64,000 nucleotides of DNA from Mesorhabditis belari (lineage: Eukaryota; Nematoda; Chromadorea; Rhabditida; Rhabditidae): assembly GCA_958450365.1 (NCBI GenBank), contig CAUEEP010000743.1:5333001-5397000 (forward strand), written 5' to 3'. The first letter of the stretch is position 1; each line of letters opens with the position of its first letter. The position numbers and the translations under genes are program-made. Under the pieces are notes generated by a model. That model did no database searches. It was not told the DNA's origin and saw nothing but the letters and a program-made list of their open reading frames with translations. Shown here piece after piece: positions 44,901-56,340 of this stretch.

Positions 44901-47328
44901 AGAACTTGCATACCATTGCTGTTGTGCCTGCGTCTTCTGATGTTCCTTTGACGTCGTTTACTTGCGAATTATATCATACTTTGAACGTTAACTGCAGGTC
45001 TTGTCTAGGTTTATTTTTTTCTTAATGTATTCATTTTAGGGTTTTGCGTTTGAGTTCACAAAAAGTTGCTTCTTGTCTCGACGCTGGAGTTCTGGAAAAG
45101 TTCGAATTTTTTAAGATACCATTTAGTAGATGCTTCTTAGACAAGCTGATTTTCGATTGATGCATTGGCTCAATGTGCAAGAAGACACTTATCCACTTGT
45201 AATTTACGAGTGCGACTATACGGCGACAAATTGGACTCGAAGGCATGAGCATAAATTAAACGTTAATTAATATAGTTCAGATGTCTACGTCAAGCTGACG
45301 CTATTTTGGTTGTAGGAATTGGCACTCAAAAGCCGCCAAAGCAATCTTTACTTGATGAGGTTTGATTAGCTTTTACGCTTTTAATATGAACCTACAGGTT
45401 TTATCGATGAATCAACAAGACGGGTTGCGAACCAATAAGGAGTTGATTCTTTTGTGGCCCGAAAATACAGCGATTCCAAGCGGGACATACGAATGGCTCA
45501 AAGGCTCGTACTTTTCTGGTCACCACCACATCCGAGCTCCTGCGCGCATGTTTTTGTGGAAAAAAGTGGATGGCAAAGCTTCTCTCTCAGAATCCGACAC
45601 TGTAATTTATTATGGTTTTCCAATTTAACCAAGCTTTTTAGACACTGGAGCGCGATGTGATCGGATATTATGAGCAACATGTATTTTGGGAAAAAGTGGA
45701 TTTTCGTTGTGATTTTGCTCGGCTCGCTCGAATTCTTACTGGCAATGCAATTGGTCTCGTTCTTGGTGGTGGTGGAGCCAGGTGAGGAATTTTTCAACGA
45801 AAAGTATAATAACGAGTCTAAAAATTTAATTTAGAGGTGCCGCGCATGTTGGAGTAATCCGTGCTATGCGAGAACTTGGAATCCCAGTTGATGTTGTTGG
45901 GGGAACTAGCATCGGTTCTATGATTGGAGGTATTTTTGCAGAGACACCCGACCCAAGTCTTGAATTGAGGGCGAAAAGTTGGTTTATGGTGCGTTGACCA
46001 AAGTCTTTTATAAGCATTACTATCTTTTATTTAGGTGATGTGTTCTCTATGGAGGAAAATTTGGGATCTTACTTATGCTCATACAGCTATGTTCACGGGT
46101 GCCGGCTTTAATCAGGTATCATCATATTTTTATGTCAAACTTAACCAAACCTTATTTTTAGTCCCTTAGTACCTTATTCGGCGACCGGGAAATTGAAGAT
46201 TTATGGATTCCATACTTTTGTATTTCCACTGACATCAGGTTTGGCGGTTCATCATTTAATTGTAAAATAATACTATCTGTTTTAGCACTTCAGAAATGCG
46301 GGTTCATCGTTCTGGACGACTCTGGACCTACGCTCGAGCATCAATGTCATTAGCTGGATATCTGCCACCAATCTGTGATCCACGGGATGGGCATCACTTG
46401 CTTGACGGAGGTTATGTCAACAATCTTCCTGCCGATGTTATGCGGTTTGTCATGGGTACTCGGGTCGTCATTGCCGTCGATGTCGGATCTGTCGAGGAAA
46501 CAAATCTATTCAACTATGGTGACAGTCTATCAGGAACATCCCTTCTCTTCAGGTATGAAACCCAGTGGTTATTACTTTAAGCACAATATAGAAAGTTCAA
46601 TCCTTGGGCTGAGCCGATTCGCATTCTAAACATGGAAGAAATCCAGGTAAACTAGTGAGATCGATTGGTTTATTTGAGTTTTATAGACAAGATTGGCCTT
46701 TGTTTCTTGTGTACGGCAACTTGAAACGGTGAAAAAAGCTTCATATTGTTGTTATCTCCGTCCTCCAATCGAACCTTTCAAAACGCTGGATTTTGCGAAA
46801 TTCGACTTAATCGCGGTAATACTTTTAAACTTTTCCAATTTTAACTCAATTTTTATCAGGAGACTGGGTATAAATATGGTACAAGTATTCTTGCTGATTT
46901 GATGCTTAACAATGAAAACTTGCGCGAGGCTTTGGGTGGAATTATTGCCGTGAGTGGTCTTACCCGACAACAGAGCAGGAAGGAGCGCCGTTTGGACAGG
47001 TAATAATTAGTTTTCATCTCAATGGTCTTGTTTTTAGATCCATTACTTCGTCATTTACTGATTTGGCGGCGGCTCTTTCAAAAGTTCCTACTTTTGGACG
47101 ACGAAGAAATTCAATGTCGGCTATGGATCAATTCGATCAGCAACAAATGGATGAAATATTGGAAGATTTGATGTGCTCAGAAGGTTACTTTTTGCTGAAC
47201 TACCTTACTAAATCAGTCGTTTAGATTCTGAAAATGAATTTGGCCTTTCATCTGAATTTGGAGACACTTCTGAAGCAGAAACTGAGCCACCGATGAGAAT
47301 GACCACACCCCGTCCTAAAAAGATTTAG
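41980..47328 (+). CDS. Neuropathy target esterase / PNPLA6-7-type lysophospholipase
   Basis: ER-anchored patatin-like lipase that degrades phosphatidylcholine and lysophospholipids. 34 exons, 1287 residues: 41980-42030, 42105-42210, 42252-42313, 42352-42435, 42477-42589, 42631-42688, 42725-42825, 42871-43018, 43061-43218, 43258-43324, 43365-43445, 43488-43632, 43743-43846, 43888-44070, 44111-44196, 44238-44369, 44411-44519, 44562-44675, 44719-44847, 44903-44997, 45040-45099, 45141-45242, 45281-45359, 45398-45601, 45642-45781, 45835-45988, 46035-46115, 46162-46238, 46286-46552, 46592-46646, 46687-46815, 46860-46999, 47038-47183, 47225-47328. N-terminal membrane helix ([14 protein letters not shown]), then three cyclic-nucleotide-binding-like domains (for example [30 protein letters not shown]). 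The patatin domain has GGGGARG, G-T-S-I-G (Ser929) and D-G-G (Asp1048), so the catalytic dyad is intact. Two introns (44370-44410, 45243-45280) fit GC-AG. Orthologous to the single nematode NTE gene by architecture. Confidence 0.95.
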
Positions 47329-47824
47329 TTGGTGGCAAGCATTTCTTTTTTTTGTTAGGTAAGTTGTCGCTTTACTCTTTTTGCCTTGTTTATTTACTTG
47401 GAATACAGGCATTAGATGTTACTTTAGTTGATCCTTGTAGAAATCTCAGTAAATTTAGCGTTGTTATTTTTTTTGCATTAAATGATATGTAGCAATTATA
47501 TAAGCTCCATTATGCTCGCGGGAATATTTGCCTAAATTACAATCTCTTTCCTTTTTGGTGCTGTAATTCAAAGCCAGCTTGTACTTTCTTTCTAGTGTTG
47601 TGATTCATATTTTGCACACCAAAACAAACTTTCGATGATAATTGTGCCGATACTCAACAGGCTACTTTTGTGAATGTGTATTTAGTTGTTGATTTTTAGT
47701 GTTTTCTCTGCTTTAATTTTGACAGGTCATCTCGGTTACAGTATAGTGTGTGGTCGCTAGTTATATCGAATTTGTGACTTCTAATAAATTTTCTTGAACA
47801 AAAAAACAATGGAGCACTCGGTGT
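47329..47824. other. Convergent 3' UTR region (NTE-like / UGT)
   Basis: AT-rich, no gene seen. AATAAA occurs at 47784 on the + strand in CTAATAAATTTTC, a plausible poly(A) signal for the lipase gene. Confidence 0.6.
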
Positions 47825-50700
47825 TTACTGCTTTACAACAAAGAGAAAAGTGAGCAACAATGGAATCATGAAAATGTCAAAATTATAAAAACTGAGAAAA
47901 TCTTTCTTTTGTGCTCCTTGAAGGGTGTAATAACCTCGCGGTCTCATTGCAAGCCTGCAAAAATCTGAAATCGTGAAATTCTAATTAATGCACCTCAAAA
48001 TGTAAGCAAGCTGATTGTTTGGACTTGTACTATCAGGCTTATCTCGAAGCATGGCTGATAAACGACGAGCCGAAGTTGTATAACTGAAAATTGTTCAATT
48101 TTTCTGTCGAATTTGCATTCATACTGTTTATTTTCCAATACATCACGAATAGCCTCTTCGACTTTTTCCGGCGATAGACTCAATTTATCGAGCACTCGTG
48201 CGATTCCGTAACGCTGTGCCCGTTGAGCATTAATCTAAATGATTTTTTGCTCTCAATTCTTTTCCATTTCACAACTTTCTGATCGGCAAAAAGCGGCATT
48301 AACACTGCTGGAACACCGGCTTGAGCTGTTTCGAGAAGGGAATTGTATCCACCGTGTGCGATCAGTAAACGAGTCGATTCATGAGCTTTATTTTATTTTA
48401 AATAAATCGATTTATCCCTTTACCCATTAACATCTTTTGTGGTAACCATTTCAATAGATGAACGTTTGAGTGCTTCTCGATTCCGGGAATCTTCTGTATA
48501 CGCATATTTTCGCTTTTCATTTTCTACATCTTTTCTCTCTTACCTTTTCCATTCTCCAAAGAATTGTATAGTCGGTGAGACGAGCGAATGCGTTGGCGAA
48601 ACTTTTCTGAAACAATTTTTAATTAAAATATTTTTTTTTTTAGAAAACTCGCTTACAATCATAATCTCTGGCATGTTGGTTGTGTTGGAAACAGTGCCAA
48701 GAGAAAACAAGATTGTTCCTTTACTTGGTTTCCTCAAAATCTCCTCGATTTCAGCGCCCAGAGAAGCTGATTTCACTAAAATCGAATACATTCACGAAAC
48801 TCCGAAATACGATCCCTTTTTTAGTGGAAACACCCAGTTCACCGCTGAAAGCAATGTGAATCGGAAGCGGACGAGGGAAATCGAGCAAGCGCTCTCCATT
48901 GATAAGCAATGCCGATACGCATTGTGAAAGTTCCCAGAGATCCGGCTCATCCGAGTCGACGAGTCGCTTGTACATTTCATTCTCTTCGCTTAAAAGATTT
49001 TCGGGGAGATTTACGAAATCGAGCAATGAGGCATGCCAGAGAGCATTTTGAATCTGAAGATTTTTTCTGAAAACTCCGAAAAATTTGACTTACTCTATCC
49101 CAGAAGCTCAACGAAAAACCGGCATTTGAAAGTGGATGTGGGACGGCTGATGGCTGAGTGCGGAGACCTGTGAACTTGTGATTCGTCTAACTTGGATTAA
49201 ATTACCAAGTTGTACTCCGGCAAAATCATAAACCGATGTCCCGTGAGTGATCCAAACCATCTGTGCTCATAGATAGAGAAAGTTTTTTTTAGCAAACAAA
49301 CTTTTTGAACATTTGCTTTTCGAGCAATTGCCAATGGACAGAGATCGTGAAAATGACCGATTGCCAAATCGAAATCCTCTTTTTTAAGCCTATCAAACTT
49401 GTCTGCTGATTCAGCTTAAAAGAATTTAGATGAAAGATTTAGAAAGCAGCTCTACTCAGCATTTGTTGACAGGCTTCAAGACGCATTGATCGAAACTCTT
49501 GCCCAGTCCACCACAAATCATATGCATCACCAGCAGAGAACATCATCGATTGAAAGACCTAGAGTTTTTCGTATTTAGTTTTGCTTTCTTTTGATACTCT
49601 TCGTGAATCCTCACAGAATTCCGTGAAATGTACACTACTGGACAATGAAATATCATATTTGAAAAACGATCGTCACTTTCGCACGTCTGTAACTTCCTTG
49701 TCTTTGACGTATTTCTAAATATGAATATTACCATTGTGTAGCCCTTGAAAAGAGCTTTCAGAAAATGTATAACACCAATAGTTTAAACTTAAAGACAAGG
49801 GAGTTACAGACGCGCGAAAGTGACGATCGTTTTTCAAATATGATATTTGATTGTCCAGTACTGTAAATCGAATAAAATAGAGACAAGGCTACTGCAATTT
49901 TCGACAAAGGACGTTTAACGATTGAGACAATTATCGTATTTATTAATGTATATAATAATTATAGCCTAAAAAAAAGCTTAATAACGTCGAAAAGCGGATG
50001 AGAATCCAACAAGAACACAAATTTTGAGCTTTTGAGCAAATTTTGAGCACAAATTTTGAGGTACGTAGCTAAGGCATGAAAAAAGAATTTTAGAGGAATA
50101 GAAATTGAAGAACCACTTCTTAGAATGTTTTTACGGTAGTTAGACTTATCCTGTACAAAAAACAAACCTTGAGCCCTTCTAATTTGAGGGAATCACTGAA
50201 ATGAATATTTGTGCGATACTCGAGAACTCCGGGTGGAAGTAGATTGTTGCCCGTGTCCAGCATGGCCATTTCCATTTGGGTCCATAAGGTGACATTATGT
50301 CCCAGATAACTTGATTTGGTTTAAATTTTTCATCTAATGAAGTAAAGAATGACAAAGAAAGATGGGGGATTGAACTCTGGCAGAAGCTTTGGCAGCAGAA
50401 GCCAAGTAGAAGCTCTAACCATTGAGCTATCCGGTATCTTCTTGCCACAGAAGAAGAAGGGAAATACAAGTGAGAAGAGGAAAGAAGAAGAAAGATGAGG
50501 CAAATTTCATTTACCTCAATGTTTCAGCTAGTCGATAATTAAATAGTACATGGCTGTTTGTAAATCCGGGTACAATTTGTAGAATCGAAAAGAGATATTT
50601 GAAAGAAATTTCGATTTCAAGCACTTACTTTAAGAGCAGCAGATGATTGAAGAAATAATATTGAAGAAATTAGGTGAAAAATCCATTGCTTTAAAAGCAT
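47825..50700 (-). CDS. UDP-glycosyltransferase (UGT), membrane-anchored
   Basis: ER-lumenal enzyme that transfers sugar from a UDP-sugar to small lipophilic acceptors. 15 exons, 513 residues: 50629-50700, 50515-50585, 50168-50309, 49456-49558, 49302-49414, 49206-49260, 49094-49167, 48834-49053, 48657-48775, 48544-48606, 48424-48493, 48276-48385, 48125-48234, 47994-48083, 47825-47954. Signal peptide, LQIVPGFTNSHVLF, FDLAIGHFHDLCPLAIA, KGTILFSLGTVSN and the UGT signature (HLLKWLPQKMLM, then LIAHGGYNSLLETAQAGVP, PLFADQ) are all in order. A hydrophobic C-terminal segment (FMIPLLLTFLFVV) is the membrane anchor, but the usual dilysine tail is not seen. Odd point: intron 1 has a good GTAAGT donor but no AG; the acceptor reads TTTTCG, as if the A of TTTTCAG was deleted. 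Either this allele is damaged or it is an assembly error. Confidence 0.92.
49635..49861. mobile_element. Foldback element with TACTGGACAAT ends
   Basis: 227 bp. Left half ACTGGACAATGAAATATCA..., right half its complement ending TTGATTGTCCAGTACTGTA. The arms share AACGATCGTCACTTTCGC and complement over about 90 bp with a short loop. The ends resemble Tc1-type termini. In a UGT intron. Confidence 0.8.
50350..50437 (-). repeat. tRNA-like sequence (SINE head, family S2)
   Basis: Minus strand: GGATAGCTCAATGGTTAGAGC and GAGTTCAATCCCCC at tRNA spacing. Upstream flank (TGTATTTCCCTTCTTCTTCT, then GGCAA) matches that of the element at 63088-63292, so both derive from one SINE family. In UGT intron 2, sense strand. 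Confidence 0.75.
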
Positions 50701-52037
50701 TTTATTGATTTGTCGATAAAAAGCAATGATCGAATTTGTTTGTCTTTGAAAAAAAGACAAAAACTATCATTTCTCGATTTGATAATGATCTCAAAAAACT
50801 ACAAACTAGAGTTACTGTCAAGTAAAAAATGAGTAACGAGACGCAATGACCTTTCCAAATTTAATCTTTCCAAACAATGACCTTTCCAAAATTAATTTTC
50901 ACTCTGTTTCTTTAAATCTTTGATATTTTGTTTAAAATCTTTTAAATAACAATATTTTTTTAATCAAAAATGTTGAAATGTGATAAAAAGGTATGATAAA
51001 AATATGCTTCATAGATATTAACCGGGAGGAAAATACTCACGCGTAGTTAAGCAAATTGGCATAAACAAGAGAATCACAAGAGAACTCAAACTGAGCGAAA
51101 TGGGAATATTTTAAAGAAAAGACACATTTTTACAAACAATGTTTATATTTTAGATATTTTAGATTTAAATTGATAAAATGAATAGAGAATAGATCAAGTT
51201 TTCATTTTCTTTTTATTTCTTTTATTCGAATTCGAATTTTTTGGGAGTCGGACAAATGCGATCTTTTTTTTGCGCACCCGGACATTTGCGCACCTTGCCC
51301 ATTAGCGCACCTTTTTTCGCGTTTTAAAAAAGCTCTAAAAAGTTAATATTAACCAATTTCTATTCCAAAAGTTTTTTTTCTAGGTAATTTGAGGGTGTCG
51401 AATTCAAATTTTGACATAACAGAGCGTGTGGAACCAATTTGAAAGACAAAACGGCTAGGTCAAATTACAGAAAATTGTCGATTTTTCTCTTTGTATAACT
51501 CCGTTCGTTTGTTTCCACAAGCTCTGATATGTCAAAATTTCGATTCTACGCCCTAAAATTACCTAGAAAAAGAACTTTTGGAATAGAAATTGATTAATGT
51601 TAGCTTTTAGAGCTTTTTTAAAACGCGAAAAAAGGTGCGCTAATGGGCAAGGTGCGGAAAAAAAGGTGCGCAAATGTCCGGGTGCGCAAAAAAAAGGTCG
51701 CATTTGTCCCACTCCCAATTTTTTTATCATTTGACTTGATTGAATTTGATTTATTAGTTGTCACAAAAATGAAAACTCGATTTTAAGGCATCATCTGCGA
51801 ATAAAGCAGTCGAAATTTCTGTTCATTATGTCGATTACGAAAGTCGAAATCAGATTTACTTTAGATGATATTATTTACATTTTGTTTGAAAAGTTTTATC
51901 GTAAACTTTTTACTTTAAACTTTTAAACAACGCATAAAAAGAAACCTTTGGCACAGAATTGAGGATTTAATTTAATAAAAGAAATTTTATATCAAAGTTG
52001 TTAAGAATGGGCACATTTAAAACAACTATTTGTGATT
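50701..52037. other. Intergenic region, UGT start to Rab35 end
   Basis: No gene seen. AT-rich sequence plus the family A foldback element at 51243-51716. The part next to 50700 is presumably the UGT promoter. Confidence 0.6.
51243..51716. mobile_element. Foldback element, family A copy 2
   Basis: Near-identical, inverted relative to the copy at 51-537 (the arms are symmetrical so orientation is by small differences). Ends GGGAGTCGGACAAATGCG and GCATTTGTCCCACTCCC. Same GCGCA-rich outer arm and ATTTGAGGGTGTCGAATT inner arm. Confidence 0.88.
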
Positions 52038-54286
52038 TTACCCGCATTTGCATTTCTTCTTTCCGTTTCCATTCGAGCGCTCGTTGAGGTTAATACCGCG
52101 GCCACTTTGTGCTGAAGGATTGCTCGACGGTTGTCTCAGTTTCGCTTCGAGAACGAGACGGGTGATACAAGAGAACATCTGGAAAAAGTTTTTGTTTTTC
52201 TTTTGTTTTAAAGCATATAAATTTAGATAGTAGATAGTAAAAAGGCCGTTAAAAACCGGCTGAGAAATGTTAAGCTTTATGATTTGGGTAGATGCGGAAA
52301 TTAGCCTACTGGGGGTACAGAGTTGAGCAAAATTACTTGGACAAGAAACTTGTTTTGAATGTTATTCGTCAACCGTTCCATAAAACTTCTCTAATTCTTT
52401 TTTCCATAAATTTCCGAAAAAAAATAGTCACACTTATCTAGTTCTAATGTTGTTTTTTCACAAGTTTTTTTAGAAATCAAAAAAAGCGCTGAAAAGGAGG
52501 GAAAATGAAGCTCCGAGTTAGAATCAATTTTACCCGATAATTTGTGATTCGAAAGAAAAGCCGGACAACATCCAAATAGCTTAAGGAATGAATAAAGATA
52601 TTATGGAGAAAATTATACGGTTAAGTTGACTGGCTGCAAAGTTACAACAAAGAACTCTTGTCCGGGTAATTTTTCTCAACTCTGTACTGGGGGTAGGCTA
52701 GTTTCCGCAACTTTTTTTGCGCAACAGGGTCGTTTGCGCTACTTGCCATAACTTTCTTCTAAGTGGGCGAATCTTTACGATTTTAATTTAATTTTGTAGA
52801 TCTCAATAAATAGAACATATTACTAAATAAGACTGGGGTAGGCTAGTTTCCGCAACTCGCCATAACTTTCTTCTAGGTCGACCAATCTTTATGACTTTAG
52901 TGTCATTTTGTAGATCTTAATAAGTGCAACAAAATGAAACCAAAATCATAAAGATTCGCCCACTTAGAAGAAAGTTATGGCGAGTTGCGCAAAAGGCCCT
53001 GTTGCGCAAAAAAAAATTGCTGAAATTAGCCTGTACTATTCATTTCATTAAAAACTAGCAATTAAATTGCATGCTAAGAAACTTTTAATCTAAAAAAAAC
53101 TGAATTAAAGCTTTAAGTGACCTCTTCAACATTTCGATTATCTTTGGCACTGGTTTCGAAAAATCGAATATTCATCGTTTCCGCAAATTGTCGAGCGTCG
53201 CTTTCCAACACGATTCGTTTTGATGAATCCTCACATTTGTTACCAACTGTAATTTCCGATAATTTTCGTTTTGCACTGTATTATATACCAAGAATCTTTT
53301 GCACATTCTCACAATTCGAGTCAATCTCGTGAAGCCATCGTTTAACGTTTCCAAAAGATTCTCCGGAAGTCACATCATAAACGACGATCACTCCGTGAGT
53401 GCCACGATAATAACTAAATATGATCATAGAAAGTGAAGTTAGACATTTGAAATACGTTGATGTAATAGTCCGGAAACGTTCTTGGCCAGCTGTATCCCAT
53501 ATTTGAAGTTTCACCCGTTGTCCATCGACATCGACCGTTCGAATTTTGAAGTCAACGCCAATGGTGGTAATGTAGTTTTCTGAAAAATTATGACAATCAG
53601 TGTAAAAGCCTGCTAATTTTTTTTTTCATTTCTCCAGCTTTTCACCTAAAATGTACCTGTAAATGTGTTGTCGGCAAAACGTAGAAGCAAACTGCTCTTC
53701 CCGACACCTGAAATAATGATAAGTTTTTAAAAACAGCGCTTTTCTCTATTTTCTTACTACCGTAAATACTGTAATATTACCCCATCCCCAATAATGACAG
53801 TGCGGAGTGTTGCGTAGTCTAGCTTTGAACGAGTTTTTCTCGACACTGGTTTATGCTACAATGCGCGCTTAGTTATCAAAAAATAGCTGAAATTCAGGGC
53901 TATTTTTTGATACCAAAGACGCATTTTTTGAAAGTACGGGCGCTTCGAAAAAAAATGAAATACTAAAAAACTTTTGCGACTACGCGACTGTACGAGGGGG
54001 TGCGGTACTATTACAGTATTTACGGTAGGTATGACGATAAAATTTTAAATCCCCTTTTTAAATCTAAACCTGAGAAAATCCCGTTTCTATAAAACTTGTC
54101 TTTTTGAGATCGATTAGAAAATAAATTTGGGAAATAGATAAGTTTTTATCAGTAATTACTTTGAAAGCTCTTTTCCGGGACATTTCTTACCAGCCAATAT
54201 TACAAACTACACAAATACTTACCGCTATCTCCGATTATAAGAAGCTTGAAAAGATGATCATATTCGCGTGGTCCGTGCGAAGTCAT
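52038..54286 (-). CDS. rab-35: Rab35 small GTPase
   Basis: Membrane-traffic GTPase acting at the plasma membrane and recycling endosomes. Six exons, 209 residues: 54223-54286, 53657-53707, 53456-53579, 53289-53413, 53122-53246, 52038-52178. P-loop GDSGVGKS, switch [33 protein letters not shown] and [19 protein letters not shown] match Rab35 closely. Two departures: the guanine-specificity motif N-K-x-D reads N-K-C-E-D (residues 124-128), and the C-terminus is K-K-K-C-K-C-G, so the prenylated CxC is followed by one extra Gly. The ETSAK motif is intact. Intron 1 carries the TACCGTA element at 53758-54027. Confidence 0.96.
52290..53037. mobile_element. Nested foldback elements (family B with another inserted)
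   Basis: Family B sequence (GGTAGGCTAGTTTCCGCAA, CCATAACTTTCTTCTAAG and their complements) is present in more than one partial copy. Between 52312 and 52687 sits a second element with ends TACAGAGTTGAGCAAAATTA and complement, flanked on both sides by family B ends (GCCTACTGGGG / CTGGGGGTAGGC). It looks like insertion into, or fusion of, family B copies, in the last intron of Rab35. Confidence 0.7.
53758..54027. mobile_element. MITE with TACCGTA ends, subfamily 3
   Basis: 270 bp with ends TACCGTAAATACTGTAATA and near complement (TATTACAGTATTTACGGTA). An internal hairpin is formed by AAAAAATAGC / GCTATTTTTT around 53880-53910. In a Rab35 intron. Confidence 0.85.
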
Positions 54287-55215
54287 AACTATAATAGCAA
54301 GAGGTTAATTAAAATTATTCAAATTCAAAAAAAACCTCGTTTAAAACTTGCATTAGAAAACTTTTCTATCATATGTTCAAAATTCTCGGGATAGGCTACT
54401 TTGCGCCAAATTTTTTGCGCAAAAGGGTCATTTGCGCAACTGGGTCTTTTGCGCAACTCGCCATAACTTTCTTCTAAGTGAACCAATGTTTATAGTTTTG
54501 GTTGTATTTTGTTGCCCTTATCGAGAAGTACAAAATGAAACCAAAATCATAAAGATTGGTTCACTTAGAAGAAAGTTATGGCGAGTTGCGTAAAAGACCC
54601 AGTTGCGCAAATAAAATGGCGGAAATTAGCCTGCCCCAAATTCTCTACAAGCCAAATTTAACTAGTTGTCAAAATTATAAAATGATATTCAGTTGTACAG
54701 CTGAATATTTTCACTTTTGTCAAGCAAACGTCGAAACTACTAAAGTATTAAACGCTAAAGTTATCGAGAAAATCCCATTATTTTTCTTGTTTCGTCCGTG
54801 TGCTGACAGATTTATAAGTTCTATACAGCTAGTATTGGCTCCCTTAATACACACAACAAAGTTAAAACAAAAAGGCAACTAAAAGTTTTGATTCAAAGTC
54901 AAATGATAAAAAGTTGAGGGATTTGTGGTTCAAAGTCGCATTTGTGTCATAGTCGTTCAATAACGACTACGCAGCTGAACAAATCACCCGTGCGCCTTTC
55001 GATTGATACTGTAACAGAAAACGAACAGAAGATTTTGTTGGAAGAAAAATCACAGTTAATGCTTGTGTTTCATAAAGTCTATCGTTTAATCGACCTGATA
55101 TCTTCCCATTAGCACATTCGAGTGATTTAATTGTTGTTTTTTCAGTTTGCTTTCTATTTTTTTTGGCTTATTGATTGTTTATAACTTCTATTTTTAGGTA
55201 ATACATCTCTTCGCG
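54287..55215. other. Divergent promoter region, Rab35 / eEF1B beta
   Basis: Contains the family B foldback element at 54390-54640. The rest is AT-rich with no gene. TTTTTAG at 55191-55198, shortly before the eEF1B start codon, is a candidate spliced-leader acceptor. The open frame 54556-54882 overlaps the foldback element and is not supported. Confidence 0.6.
54390..54640. mobile_element. Foldback element, family B copy 3
   Basis: Outer ends GGATAGGCTACTTTGCGCC and TGGCGGAAATTAGCCTGCC; inverted inner arms TTGCGCAACTCGCCATAAC plus CTTTCTTCTAAGTGAACCA with complements. Loop includes a CAAAATGAAACCAAAATCATA run shared with the copy at 52900-52960. Confidence 0.82.
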
Positions 55216-56219
55216 ATGGTCGCTGACATCAAATCACCTGCCGGCCTTTCTGCCTTCAACGATTTGCTGGTCAATCAATCGTTTGCCAACGGGTTAGTTT
55301 TCAAATATTTACAAGATTGCTAATGCTAGTTAAAATTCTGTTGAGGGGATTTCGATTTCAATGAAATAAGTCTAGCGAGGCACCTGGTTAAAGGGGCCGT
55401 TCGTCAAAAATCTTTTTTCTTGATAGAGCTTTTTAATTTCCCGTGCATATGTGAAGCTCTTAACTCTTATAACACTGCAAAATTTTTTAAAGGAAACGCG
55501 GTGGTATTTCAAAAGAACTAATTTTGATTTTCAAAGTTTCTGTGCATGATTATAGTGCTTAAATTTAGTTACACGCATTCGGGTGAGGACTCGTCTCTCT
55601 TCGAAGCTCTTGGAAATGCCCCCGATGCTGCGAAATACCCCAATGTCGCCAGATGGTACCGAAACATCGCCAGCTACGAAAAGAACGAGAGATCAGCATG
55701 GCCATCTGCGGGAGGATCTGGAAATGCTGCTGCTAAGGACGACGATGAAGACATCGATCTTTTCGGATCAGACGACGAGGAAGATGCCGAGAAGGCCGCT
55801 ATTGTCGCCCAACGTCTGAAGGTAAATCTAATTTTGTCTACTCAGCGTATTTATGAATGTTTTGTTTAGGAATACCAAGAGAAGAAATCCAAGAAGCCCG
55901 GCCCAATTGCAAAATCATCCGTGATTCTCGACGTGAAGCCATGGGACGATGAGACTGATCTTAAAGAGCTCGAGGCCAAAGTTCGAAGCATTGAAATGGA
56001 TGGACTTGTGTGGGGAGGTGGCAAGCTTATCCCAATCGGTTATGGTCAGTTTATCTTTTTTTGATAAATAATCTTTTTGGTTTTTAAGGTATCCAAAAAC
56101 TTCAAATTATCAGCGTGATCGAAGATGCAAAAGTGTCCGTTGACGACCTCAGTGAAACAATCACCGGTTTCGAAGACTTCGTCCAGTCGGTTGATATTGT
56201 TGCATTTAACAAAATCTAA
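55216..56219 (+). CDS. eef-1B: Translation elongation factor 1 beta (eEF1B guanine-exchange subunit)
   Basis: Exchanges GDP for GTP on eEF1A during protein synthesis in the cytoplasm. Four exons, 211 residues: 55216-55292, 55569-55821, 55870-56044, 56089-56219. N-terminal GST-C-like region ([17 protein letters not shown]), an acidic linker with the casein-kinase-2 type site [12 protein letters not shown], and the C-terminal catalytic exchange domain ([42 protein letters not shown]). Length matches the family. C. elegans has two such genes and the window does not say which one this matches. Confidence 0.97.
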
Positions 56220-56340
56220 ATCTGAGCATAGTCGTTATCCAGTGTGTTTTTGAAATAAATCTTTTATCCAAACCAAAAAAAAATGCGTATAAGATATAAA
56301 CGATTGGCTTGTGAGGGCAGAAAGTTTCGGGCATGTTACA

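Noticed and set aside
54556..54882. 108-codon open frame upstream of eEF1B
   Set aside because: Overlaps the family B foldback element and has no splice, codon or family support.
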